Made by a program: the position numbers and the translations under genes. Below the pieces are notes generated by a model. It did not search any database and was not told the DNA's origin. It worked only from the letters and a program-made list of their open reading frames with translations. From Clostridium_AD sp050717635 (GTDB lineage Bacteria; Bacillota; Clostridia; Clostridiales; Clostridiaceae), in NCBI RefSeq assembly GCF_050717635.1, contig NZ_JBOITO010000039.1:186001-250000 (forward strand): DNA of 64,000 nt, in the 5' to 3' direction. Every line of letters starts with the position of its first letter. Position 1 is the first letter of the stretch. Positions 8,473-17,900 of the stretch are shown here, piece by piece.

Positions 8473-9485
8473 AACCTACTGATTTTTCATATTATCTTAC
8501 AAACTTTATTACAAAATACCTTCCTAATGAATTAGGAGCTAGCCACAATACTGTTGCTTCTTATCGTGACACATTTATTTTATTACTCGTATATATGAGA
8601 GACATACAAAAAATGCCTGCTGAGAAAATCACACTTAACGATATCTGTAAGAAATCCATAGAAGAGTACCTGTCTTGGATTGAATCGGAAAGAAAATGTT
8701 CTGCACAGACAAGGAATGTACGTTTGGCAGCTATACATTCTTTCTTTAAATACTTGCAGTACGAAAATCCAGATAACTTAGCCGAATGGCAGAGAATTCT
8801 TTCTATACCGGCTAAAAAAGCAGAAAAAGGGACTTTAAATTATATGTCACTTGAAGGTATCAAATTACTTCTTAAAATGCCTAATGTTAGAAGTAATGGC
8901 GGTAGGCGTGATCTAGCATTACTTTCTTTAATGTATGATACTGCTGCAAGAGTGCAGGAAGTTATTGACCTAACTCCATCTATGTTACGTTTTGAAAAAC
9001 CATCTACTATAAAACTGATTGGAAAAGGAAATAAAGCACGTATTGTTCCATTAATGGATTCACAAGTTATAATACTAAAGGAGTATATGAAAGAAAATCA
9101 ATTACTTGTGCCTCAAGCAAATCAATACCCTTTATTTTACAATAAAAGTCACGGAAAGCTAACAAGAGCTGGAGTGGGTTATATTCTAGATAAGTATGTT
9201 AATATGGCACGACAACGTAATTCTTCAATAATTCCAGATAAATTTTCATGTCACTGCCTTAGACATAGTAAAAGCATGCATATGCTTCAAGCAGGAGTAA
9301 ATCTGGTGTATATAAGAGATATTCTTGGGCACTGTTCAATCCAAACAACTGAAATCTATGCGAGGGCAGATTCAAAACAAAAACGTAAGGCAATTGAAGA
9401 AGCGTACATTGATGTATTACCCAAACAGCAGCCCAAATGGCAAAATAATAACAATCTGCTTGATTGGTTAAAAAGCTTCCGCTAG
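8469..9485 (+). CDS. Tyrosine recombinase RitC-type (third of trio)
   Basis: The start ATG 8469 overlaps the previous stop (ATGA) and follows CGGAGG at a normal distance; an upstream in-frame ATG at 8436 lacks a ribosome binding site. The 338-residue product has Arg161 (DTAARVQE), His262-x-x-Arg265 (HCLRHS), His288 (LGHCS) and Tyr297 (TEIYAR), a complete active site close to XerC/D-type integrases. The stop codon at 9483-9485 lies just inside the right subterminal repeat. Confidence 0.85.
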   Translation: MKPTDFSYYLTNFITKYLPNELGASHNTVASYRDTFILLLVYMRDIQKMPAEKITLNDICKKSIEEYLSWIESERKCSAQTRNVRLAAIHSFFKYLQYENPDNLAEWQRILSIPAKKAEKGTLNYMSLEGIKLLLKMPNVRSNGGRRDLALLSLMYDTAARVQEVIDLTPSMLRFEKPSTIKLIGKGNKARIVPLMDSQVIILKEYMKENQLLVPQANQYPLFYNKSHGKLTRAGVGYILDKYVNMARQRNSSIIPDKFSCHCLRHSKSMHMLQAGVNLVYIRDILGHCSIQTTEIYARADSKQKRKAIEEAYIDVLPKQQPKWQNNNNLLDWLKSFR

Positions 9486-9550
9486 CGAAATACATTTAAT
9501 AATGTAAAGTAAATCTACAACTATCACAGTATATATAACATTTAACGGCT

Positions 9551-9587
9551 TTACTTTACATTATCATTTACTATACATAACCTTTTT
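9551..9587 (-). repeat. RIT right terminal inverted repeat (37 bp)
   Basis: Exact reverse complement of 6117-6153. Its outer tip CCTTTTT abuts transposase codons CGTTTGG (coding for N-E on the minus strand). Confidence 0.9.
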
Positions 9588-10356
9588 CGTTTGGAGAAAA
9601 TGGCTTAGCATGAATTAAGACCGTTCCTATGCTAGCGCATATAAATTCAAACTGCTGAGAACGGTATATTTTACCGTTGTCGGTGTAAATTAATTTTGGA
9701 ATTCCTCTTTTTAACACTGCTTCTTTAAATGAATATCTTAATGATTCATAATTCTGTAAATAGAAGAATTCAGCATGTGTTATTAGCCTAGATGCATCAT
9801 CAATATATGCGAAAAGATAAGTCTGTTTCTTTTTAGTTCCCACTTTAATATACGGCCCATACATAACGTCTGTTTGCCACAATTCGTTAATGTTTTGATG
9901 TGCAAATCTTTTTAAATCTTTTAATTCTTCCTCTGGTAATTGTGTCTTTGGAACCACTTTAAGAAATCTATAAAATGTAGAAAGAGATACAGTATTTGAT
10001 TGTATAACCTCCTCTTTTAATAACATATCATAAATAACCGTCTTAGGAGCTCTAGGATACTTGTTTACATACTCCAATATCTTTTCTTTTATATCAAATG
10101 GGATCTTTCTTATATTACCTTTATCACCTCTAACACTTGGTTTTAAGGCATCTAATCCTTCACGGATGTATTTACAATACCAATTTTCAATTGTTTTGGG
10201 CGAATAACTATTAAAACCATAATGTGGCATTTCAATTTGTTGTGCTGCTACTTCTGAAAAATAAGCTTTTTTGTTGGATACTTGTCCATTTATTACTGGA
10301 CCAAGCAATGAGAATCTTTTTAGAGCTATCGCTGTTCGAGTATTTTCATCAAGCAT
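9581..10356 (-). pseudogene. DDE transposase, N-terminal part (disrupted by RIT)
   Basis: Begins at ATG 10356 with a helix-turn-helix region (YSPKTIENWYCKYIREG, a winged Mu/IstA-like DNA-binding part) and continues into the rve/RNase-H fold with the first two catalytic Asp residues: NELWQTDVMYG and LIYTDNGKIYR. It reads intact to FSPNEKG, then is broken by the RIT element; the catalytic Glu lies three codons beyond on the other side (6098 and below). The two pieces join as NEKG-KIER without gain or loss. The whole gene would encode about 450 residues, typical of IS481/Mu/TnsB-type transposases. Confidence 0.85.
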
Positions 10357-10514
10357 AATTATTAAACCTCCATTAAATTATTTTTATATCATCATGTCTG
10401 ATTCTTTTAATATAATATAAAAATATCACAGAGGCATCTATAAATATAGGAAAATACAGTGTTGCTGAATTTTTTATGCAAAGGTATTTATATTTCATTA
10501 AATTAATGCTACAA

Positions 10515-11120
10515 TTAAAGTGGTTTTTGTTTGCAAAGCAAAGTTATTAACGTTTCCTCATGGAATCTCTGTGAAAGCATATTGATCGGGCATGACCAAT
10601 TATTCACGAGAGTTAATACTTTCTTTGCTTTTTCTTTTTTATCCCCCAAATCCTCTGGCAACTTTATCTTAGAATCTAAGACTCTTAATGTAGATTTTAT
10701 ATAGCGTAAATTATCAATAAGCCTTTTAAAATAGTAATATAATAGCTGTCTTGATAAATTCACACCTGTTGATTTCTTTACAATCTCCAAAACTTCTTTA
10801 ACAGTGCCCTTTCTCTCAAAGTATTCCGTCAAACATATGAATATTTCTTTTATCCCATTGATAAATCTAGGATGACAAAAGTTAGGCAGCATAGAAATAG
10901 TATGATTACAGCCTTTACTTGGACAAATATATCTTCGTATTTCAATTTTATCCGAGAATTCTTTGCAATTATAGTATCTTTTATAATAGCCATGTTTTTT
11001 AAACCGGCCTATCTTGCCACAGCATGGACATCTTTGAATTGGACCATATTGTGAAAAGCCTTTCCTCATATTTAGCCAATAATCATATGCTATTAATTTA
11101 GATAAAAATAGTTTTTGCAT
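10515..11120 (-). CDS. Zinc-ribbon protein of the transposon (DUF6431-like)
   Basis: The start is placed at ATG 11120 (MQKLFLSKLIAYDYWLNM) because GAGAGGTG lies six bases upstream; the longer frame to 11195 has no such site. The 201-residue protein has an N-terminal zinc ribbon (RCPCCGKIGRFKKHG ... ICPSKGCNHT) followed by a helical region (KEVLEIVKKSTGVNLSRQLLYYYF) that resembles a helix-turn-helix. Similar small zinc-ribbon proteins are found next to transposase/ATPase pairs in clostridia. It lies between the transposase start and the right transposon end, so it is the first gene read outward from that end and a candidate end-binding or regulatory protein. Confidence 0.6.
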   Translation of the reverse strand: MQKLFLSKLIAYDYWLNMRKGFSQYGPIQRCPCCGKIGRFKKHGYYKRYYNCKEFSDKIEIRRYICPSKGCNHTISMLPNFCHPRFINGIKEIFICLTEYFERKGTVKEVLEIVKKSTGVNLSRQLLYYYFKRLIDNLRYIKSTLRVLDSKIKLPEDLGDKKEKAKKVLTLVNNWSCPINMLSQRFHEETLITLLCKQKPL

Positions 11121-11273
11121 AAAAACACCTCTCTTATTATCTATCTTACTACAAAAAAGCCTATAATATAATGAAAAACTTTCTTCACTATACAATAGGT
11201 TTGCTATTTACATCTAATTTATTTAATTTGACTTTTAATGTGTAAATTACCTCTGTTAAATTAACGATTCACA

Positions 11274-11279
11274 CTATAC
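11274..11279 (+). repeat. Target site duplication, right copy (CTATAC)
   Basis: Matches 4193-4198 and directly follows the transposon end ...GATTCACA. Confidence 0.85.
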
Positions 11280-11450
11280 TCCTTATAGTTCTTTCTGATC
11301 TGGTTAGTTTTCCTTTCATTAATGGTATAAATGTTAAACTTAATAATTCTTCATTTGTAAGTTCTTCATTATTATGGATTTTATTTTTCAAATAATTATA
11401 TTTTTCATCACCATCTATATTACTCATATAATAAGTTTCTATATAGTATT
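11274..11450 (-). pseudogene. Rpn family gene, middle part, far side of transposon
   Basis: Reads ETYYMSNIDGDEKYNYLKNK then EELTNEELLSLTFIPLMKG and SERTIRSI up to the CTATAC duplication. The EELT-EELL-LxFIPLMK pattern is the conserved central part of Rpn/PD-(D/E)XK family proteins. It continues at 4198-3843. Upstream of about 11450 the match ends at a stop codon and the catalytic N-terminal half is absent, so this gene was damaged by more than the transposon. Confidence 0.8.
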
Positions 11451-11512
11451 AGTATAATTTTGGATTTCATGCGAACAATTGTTCTTATTGATTCGCTAGC
11501 TTATATTTTATT

Positions 11513-11697
11513 ACCAGCTACAGTTTTCACTTTCAATCTTCTCATAGTCAACCAAACGCGCTTCAGTGTTCATTTTATAGAAACCCTTATCCATAGCCTT
11601 CATAAGCTTAGTTACCTTATCATCATCATATTCAATAGAAATCACTTCGCCTGTTTGCAGCATATATAGCTTTAAAATTATCTCATCAGCCTAGAGT
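11513..11697 (-). pseudogene. Detached copy of the addA 3' end
   Basis: About 185 bp matching 14975-15163 of addA at roughly 93% by eye, on the same strand. It covers codons for the segment from about ADEIILKLYLL to the cysteine-containing ESENC region. It has single-base changes but no start codon and no upstream helicase part. It sits between the rpn fragment and the duplicated DUF3231 block. It may come from local duplication or from a decayed second addA. Confidence 0.8.
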
Positions 11698-11886
11698 AAA
11701 GTGAATAGAATTGGTTTCCGCTATAAGCCCTCATTTTTTTTAAAACCATATAAAAGTATAATTTAATATGGATTAAAGCATAATATTAATTAATAGCATC
11801 ATAAATTTATAGATTCAAAAACTTTACTAATAAAAGTATTCTTATAAATCTTGTAATTACAAATTTATAAAGAAAGAAGGATTTAA

Positions 11887-12279
11887 ATGGCAACGGAAGC
11901 AAAAATACAATTAACTTCATCAGAATTAGGTATATTATGGATGATTTATACATCACAGTCAGCAACGCTAACAGTATTTAATTTATTCAGATATAAAACT
12001 ATTGATATAGAAGCTCAAAACATATTAAACGCCTTCATTACTGACACGACAAGTATAAAAAATATGATTATTAATTTATTTAATGATGTATGTAACCAGT
12101 TTAATATCCAGTACACCATTAGGGTTTACTGCATTAGGTACATCTTTTAGTATGAGAAATGATTTGCCTATTAAACTTGGACTTATTTCAAAAGATAAAT
12201 TGGATTATGCAAAAAAAGGTTCGAAGATAATGATTAAATATAAATGGATGGAACAACCTCCTCAAATGAAAGATAGAAA
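11887..12279 (+). pseudogene. DUF3231 gene with 599-bp internal deletion
   Basis: Compared with the intact gene at 38301-39308, the first 65 codons are present (ATEAKIQLTSSELGILWMIY...), then 599 bp are missing and the 3' part continues in another frame (MMYVTSLISSTPLGFTALG...). A second small loss removes the stop codon region between GATAGAAATA and GATAAAAATA. The start at 11887 follows GAAAGAAGG. The frameshift ends translation at 12150. Members of DUF3231 have paired CotF-like helical bundles; this product would keep only a fraction of one. Confidence 0.85.
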
Positions 12280-12300
12280 TAAGCACCCCAGGGGTGCTTT

Positions 12301-12302
<2 letters not shown>
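12280..12302. terminator. Bidirectional hairpin terminator
   Basis: AAGCACCCC-AGGGGTGCTT is a perfect short stem flanked by A- and T-runs. It lies between the convergent DUF3231 pseudogene and the zinc-ribbon gene, and the same hairpin occurs at 39361-39380. Confidence 0.8.
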
Positions 12303-13233
<931 letters not shown>

Positions 13234-13352
13234 TTTACCTCCTCTATTCATTAACCATAATAATTCTTCTCTTTAATTAATTTAGATAACTTTTATATAA
13301 ATCTTATGGAACACCTGCTTAATATATTCCATTTTTCACCATAAAAAAAATG

Positions 13353-13522
13353 GTGCCACCCTAGTGGTACTTTTGAAGGAGGAACGACTGAGATTGCTCT
13401 CGCTCCCACAAAGGTGACTGTCACCTGTCGAAAGATGCGTCGAAGGTTTAAATTCCGAAAAATGGTGCCACCCACGTGGCAAGTGGCAAAAAAATAATAG
13501 ATAGGCGCTAAATACCTATCCA
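13353..13522. repeat. GC-rich insert bounded by two copies of the 24-bp repeat
   Basis: A variant repeat (GTGCCACC-CTAGTGGTAC, 13353-13370) and a full copy (13465-13488) face the same way around about 95 bp that are markedly richer in GC than the surroundings. The inner part contains GGTGACTGTCACC and a TTCGAC/GTCGAA-type inverted pair (ACAGGTGACAG near 13420 and TCGAAAGATGCGTCGA). Downstream lies the hairpin GATAGGC-gctaaat-ACCTATC (13500-13520) as at 3806. No open reading frame with a ribosome binding site covers it. It could be a small non-autonomous mobile sequence or a structured RNA. The rest of the gap 13252-13689 shows nothing else. Confidence 0.5.
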
Positions 13523-13637
13523 TCATACTCAGTATTATTCTTTTTCATATGAATCTTTCTCTACCTTCAGTGCAAAGCCCATCTAGACATCCATCATCGA
13601 TAGCTGACCCTCTATTTTTATAGTGATACCAAAATAA

Positions 13638-13676
13638 AAAAGCTATAAAAATGTTTTTTACATTTTTATAGCTTAT
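13638..13676 (-). terminator. Hairpin terminator after the Uma2-like gene
   Basis: AAGCTATAAAAATGT and ACATTTTTATAGCTT form a 15-bp stem with an A-rich 5' flank, i.e. a T-run on the minus strand, just before the stop codon of the 13690-14259 gene. Confidence 0.7.
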
Positions 13677-13689
13677 ATAATGATTTTTT

Positions 13690-14259
13690 TTATACAAATA
13701 ACTCTTGTAGACTAATTAGAATGTCTTCGAATATTTGTGATTTCACTATATCATCTTTGGAGTAGATCTTCGGTTCAGAATATGTGCCACCTTGCTGTAA
13801 TGAAAATATTTCAACAGTCTTACTCCTAGGCGATATTATCCAATATTCTTTTACCCCGAATCTCATATATAAATCCATCTTTTCTATATAATCTTTTGAT
13901 GTTGTAGATGGTGATAGAACTTCAACAGCAAGTGTTGGAACGCCTACATAATTTTTTTCATTAAGGCCACTTTTATCACATATAACTACTAAATCTGGTT
14001 GAACCTTGCTCTTTTCTCTTTCATTTTCAAATATAACATCAAAAGGAGCAACAAAATGCCTACAGTCTTTACCTTTAAAATAATTGCCAAATTCAGTAGA
14101 CAAGTTTGTAACAACAATTTGATGTGCTACTGACGGCGCTGCTTGCATATACACTCTTCCATTTATAAACTCTAAGCTTTCATCTCCACTATCCATTATC
14201 TCGAACTCTTCATAACTAATTAAATTTTCTTGTGGAATCACTATATCAACTCCCAACAT
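13690..14259 (-). CDS. Uma2-family (DUF820) PD-(D/E)XK nuclease-like protein
   Basis: A 189-residue protein with the Uma2 pattern: SYEEFEIMD, FINGRVYM, SVAHQIVVTNL, then the PD-(D/E)XK-like core VQPDLVVI ... VPTLAVEVLSPSTTSKD (Asp, Glu and the following Ser/Thr/Lys positions) and KEYWIISPRSKTVEIF. Length is normal for the family. Uma2 proteins are widespread, multicopy and of uncertain biological role, and are thought to be restriction-endonuclease-like. It is transcribed alone with its own terminator. All core residues look present, so it is probably functional. Confidence 0.85.
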   Translation of the reverse strand: MLGVDIVIPQENLISYEEFEIMDSGDESLEFINGRVYMQAAPSVAHQIVVTNLSTEFGNYFKGKDCRHFVAPFDVIFENEREKSKVQPDLVVICDKSGLNEKNYVGVPTLAVEVLSPSTTSKDYIEKMDLYMRFGVKEYWIISPRSKTVEIFSLQQGGTYSEPKIYSKDDIVKSQIFEDILISLQELFV

Positions 14260-14383
14260 TTTTTATTATACCTTACCCCGGGTCACCTGACCTAATAGTA
14301 TTATACCATGAATTTTCCTGCCTGTTCTAATTTACCTTTCATTTAAAATGCTATTTTATTTTTGTTAGAAACTAATTATGTCT

Positions 14384-14676
14384 TTACACAATTTCCATAT
14401 GGGCAACATAATAATTATTTAAATCATAGTTAAATATATTTTTAGTTGATTTAACATTAATTATGTATTCAAGTGGATTAAGACTTAAAATTTGTAACCT
14501 TATAAAAGGTAAATCACTATTTAGTCTTTCATAATCTAATAATAACTCTTTCCTAGTAAAATAAACTTATCATCAATATGCTCCATTGGTCCTCGATAAT
14601 CTTTTTTATTAGCTTTGATCCAAAAAACGTTACACAAACAGCTATAACCAACCCTAGTTGCTACCAATTTTTCCAT
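14384..14676 (-). pseudogene. Small hypothetical gene with one frameshift
   Basis: Starts at ATG 14676 after AAAGGAG and reads MEKLVATRVGYSCLCNVFWI to DDKFI, then runs into a stop. In the neighbouring frame the sequence continues smoothly as TRKELLLDYERLNSDLPFIRL through FNYDLNNYYVAHMEIV to a stop at 14384. A single-base indel near TTTTACTAGG (about 14556) would explain this. The unbroken protein would have about 97 residues. I do not recognise the family. Confidence 0.6.
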
Positions 14677-14713
14677 TAGAACATCTCCTTTAAAATTTCA
14701 GATAATAAAAAAG

Positions 14714-14925
14714 CTAATCCCTACTTTCTAATCTACAAAAACACTCATAGTATGCCGCTTGGTCCCCTATATCACTTACTGCATCAGTTGTCAGCATATT
14801 TACTGATCCACTTTTATGCCACATATCTTGATAAATCATAATTACGTTTTCGCCTACATTATCACTTATAAGTAGATATGCTTCGATTTCACTGTGCTTT
14901 GACTTTACTTTTACTAATTGGTTAT
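14714..14925 (-). pseudogene. C-terminal scrap of a molybdopterin oxidoreductase gene
   Basis: The frame reads NQLVKVKSKHSEIEAYLLI, then GENVIMIYQDMWHKSG, then SVNMLTTDAVSDIGDQAAYY to a stop at 14714. The VNxLTtDxxSDiG-x-AAYY pattern and the W-x-SGSVN lead are typical of the molybdopterin-dinucleotide-binding C-terminal domain of Mo/W-bis-MGD oxidoreductases (formate dehydrogenase / nitrate reductase type). Only about 70 residues remain, and an in-frame stop lies just upstream, against the addA stop codon. The catalytic domain is absent from the window. Confidence 0.65.
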
Positions 14926-14926
14926 T

Positions 14927-17900
14927 TTAAGGAGTTTGCACTTCTCGCCACAACCAGCAACCTTCTCTATACTTACACCAGCTACAGTTTTCACTTTCAC
15001 TCTTCTCATAGTCAGCCAACCGCACTTCAGTATTCATTTTATAGAAACCCTCATCCATAGCCTTCATAAGCTTAGTTACCTTATCTTCATCATATTCAAT
15101 AGAAATCACTTCGCCTGTTTGCAGCAGATATAGCTTTAGAATTATCTCATCAGCCTTCAGTAAGGACATTACTGCTTTCCCATATATCATTAATTGATCA
15201 GAATATACTTCTTTAAAATGCTGTTCATTATAGGTGTCACTTACTTTGTTAGTCTTATAGTCAATAATTACAGCAATTTTCTTATTACCTTTTTTATATA
15301 GCTTCAGTCTATCAATAAAACCATTTATCATCATTTTTTTATCTAGAAGTGGCGCTAGTAGATAGGATACTTCGCTACTACTTTTTATAAGTTCTCCATA
15401 AATACATTCATTATTTTCTTTTTCTTCTATTAATAAATAGTTGTTAACAAAGGTTTTTATTTCATCTTCTAAATAATCATCATCTAAAATATCTTTAATA
15501 TAAGTTTCATAATTCTCATTACCCTGCTTATTCATACGTTCTAAAACCTTATGAACAAGTAATCCTTTATCTGTTGCCTTCATATTATTTTTAGCTGGAT
15601 CTTCAAGTTGCTTTGCGCTATCTATTCCACTTTCTAAATCTGCTGCTTTTCCTTGTAGTTTCACTTCCAGTATTTTTGTGTAATCCTCATACCTTCCACC
15701 TAAAATATTTTCATAATAATATTTTCTCGGGCAACTACTATAGCTCATGTATTTTGAAGCACTGGCATAGACTCTTGGTTTAATTTGTGGTTTATATAAA
15801 ATTCTTTTTCTTATACCTACCTCATCTATTATTTCCTCTTCTTTTATATTGTGTTCCTGCACCTGTATTTGCTCCATATCCTCTGAATTCATAAAAGCTA
15901 TTATGTCTAGACATGCTCTACCATCACTCATTGCATATTTTATCATCTTTCCGTAAGTATTTATATTTCCCACTATGTTTTCATCACACAATTCAAAGTT
16001 TCCATCATACTCCTCTTCTTTACCTGTGAGTACAATGTGCTGTTTGGCTCTGGTCATAGCAACATATAATATTCTTATTTCTTCATGGATTTCTCCTATT
16101 AATTTTTCATTTAGAGCCCCCATAAATTCACTGTTTTCTTCTCCACTCATGTTATATCTTGAAAGTATTTTTCCTTTATAGTGTATAAATCCTACCTTCT
16201 TATTTTGATTTTTACTTAAATTAATTACGTTTCTTTCAATACTCGGCACAATAACTGCTTCAAATTCAAGTCCTTTTGAAGCGTGTATTGTCATTACCTT
16301 TACTGCCTCTGAATCTTCTGTATCAAGTGCTGCCTCAGCTTCACTATTACTATTATCACTCAGACACTCAATGTATTCTATAAATTCTCCGCTACTAAAA
16401 AATTCTTCATTATCGTACTTCTCTGCCAGCCTCAAAAGCTTTTCTACATTTCGTAGCATTTGTGCTCCATTAGGTTTAGAAAGATATATTTCTCTAATTC
16501 CGCGACCGTCTATTATACACTCTAATATTCTTACAACACTCATTTTTTTTGCTGAAGCTTCCAATTCTTTTAGGTATTCATAGGACTTAAGAAGACTGCT
16601 CCTTTGATACTCCTCCGAAAGCTCCTGTGCTGTACACGCCATAGCATCAACATAAGATCTATCCCCTATTTCCAGCTCCTTTTGTCTTACTTTTAGGAGC
16701 ACATCGTCTGGAAGTTGAAACAGTGGACTTTTAAGTACTGATAAAAGTTTAATTAACTGCTGATCTGTCTGTTTTTCATTAAACCCATTGACAGCTAACT
16801 CGTATAAATCTAGTATGTTCTTTGTTTCACTCTTTTCATAGAACCCAGTTCCACCAATTATACAGTAAGGTATTTTATATTTGCACAGCTGTTCTTCAAT
16901 ATCTGGGACTATATTTCTGCTTCGTACAAGTATACAGATATCTTTAAAGTTTAGTCCTTTATCTCTCAAAAGCTTTATTGATTTTATTACTGCTTCCGGT
17001 CCTTTAGAGGGCTTTGTCATAACCTCTCCAAAACTCTCTTTTATTCTTTCTAGAATTGCTACAAATTCTTCAATTCCTCTTTTTTCTTTTATTATTGCCT
17101 TTGCCTCTTTTATTACATCTAAATCCTCTGATTTTTCACCACTATAGGTAACTATATTTATTCTTTTTTCTATTTTATTATTATTATTCTGATTTTCATC
17201 CTCGTCTTTATGCTTAAGTGGTTGATAGTCTTCTATAAGGTACTGAAATATTTCATTTATACCCTTTATAATCTCAGGTTTACTTCTATAGCATATATTA
17301 AGAGACTTCAGTCCACTTTCCCCCATATCCTTAGATACCCTTTTAAATATTGTAGAATCTGTTCCCCTGAAACCATAAATAGCTTGCTTAAAATCCCCAA
17401 CTATAAAGAGTTTCCTCGGAATTAATTTTCCACTATCATCTGCTGTAAGCTTGTATAATATTTTTCTTTGAAGTTCATTGGTATCCTGAAATTCGTCTAC
17501 TAAAAAATTCTTGTATCTATCCTTATAATTATTACACATAAGCTTATTCTCTAGTATTTCAAATGCTTTCTTTTGAAGATCTCCAAAATCTAACACATCT
17601 TTTGATAACTTGTACTGATAATAGCTCTCATCTAATTCACTAACTATTTTTAAAATAAAGCTAGCTAACTTCTCCCCTTTTACTTTTTCTGAAATTTCAT
17701 AAACACTCTCACTAGTTTCAGCTATATCCTCTCTAAGCTTTAGTATGTCACTGCACAATTGTTCTCCTAAATCATCATTTTCATATAAATTATAAAGTTG
17801 ACTAACTTCTATGCTATAATTTTCATTAGAAACCATGGTACCAATTATTTCAGAAAGTTTTTCTTTTAGAAATACAGTCTTTTGAATTTGATTAATTATG

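Larger units (their letters stand above)
6117..9587 (+). mobile_element. RIT element (recombinase in trio)
   Basis: Three overlapping tyrosine-recombinase genes in the same direction, bounded by perfect 37-bp inverted repeats (6117-6153 and 9551-9587), match the published RIT (recombinase in trio) architecture. Inside each terminal repeat a second inverted copy of a TTTAATAATGTAAAGT-like motif occurs (near 6190 and 9494), so each end carries two opposed recombinase-site-like motifs about 50 bp apart. The element has no cargo. It lies in the transposase gene of the surrounding transposon in the opposite orientation, and AAAAAGG is shared by the element tip and the target. Confidence 0.85.
4199..11273 (-). 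mobile_element. Mu/Tn552-like DDE transposon carrying a nested RIT element
   Basis: The boundaries come from three independent signs: 5'-TGT...ACA-3' ends (TGTCGATTTTC at 4199 and its partner TGTGAATCGTT read inward from 11273), a 6-bp direct duplication CTATAC, and exact restoration of an interrupted rpn gene. Gene content, all minus strand, is a zinc-ribbon protein, a DDE transposase (interrupted), a TnsC/MuB-like AAA ATPase and a 104-residue protein. A DDE transposase plus an ATPase, TGT/ACA ends and a 5-7 bp duplication are known for Mu, Tn7, Tn5053 and Tn552 relatives. No passenger resistance gene is present. Without the RIT insert the element would be about 3.6 kb. It should now be immobile unless complemented in trans. 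Confidence 0.8.

Noticed and set aside
6117..9587. Integrative conjugative element or integron based on three integrases
   Set aside because: No cargo, no attC array and no conjugation genes; three overlapping recombinases with inverted repeats fit a RIT element.
13293..13526. 77-residue minus-strand frame across the GC-rich insert
   Set aside because: It runs through repeat sequence and hairpins, has no ribosome binding site and an unnatural composition.
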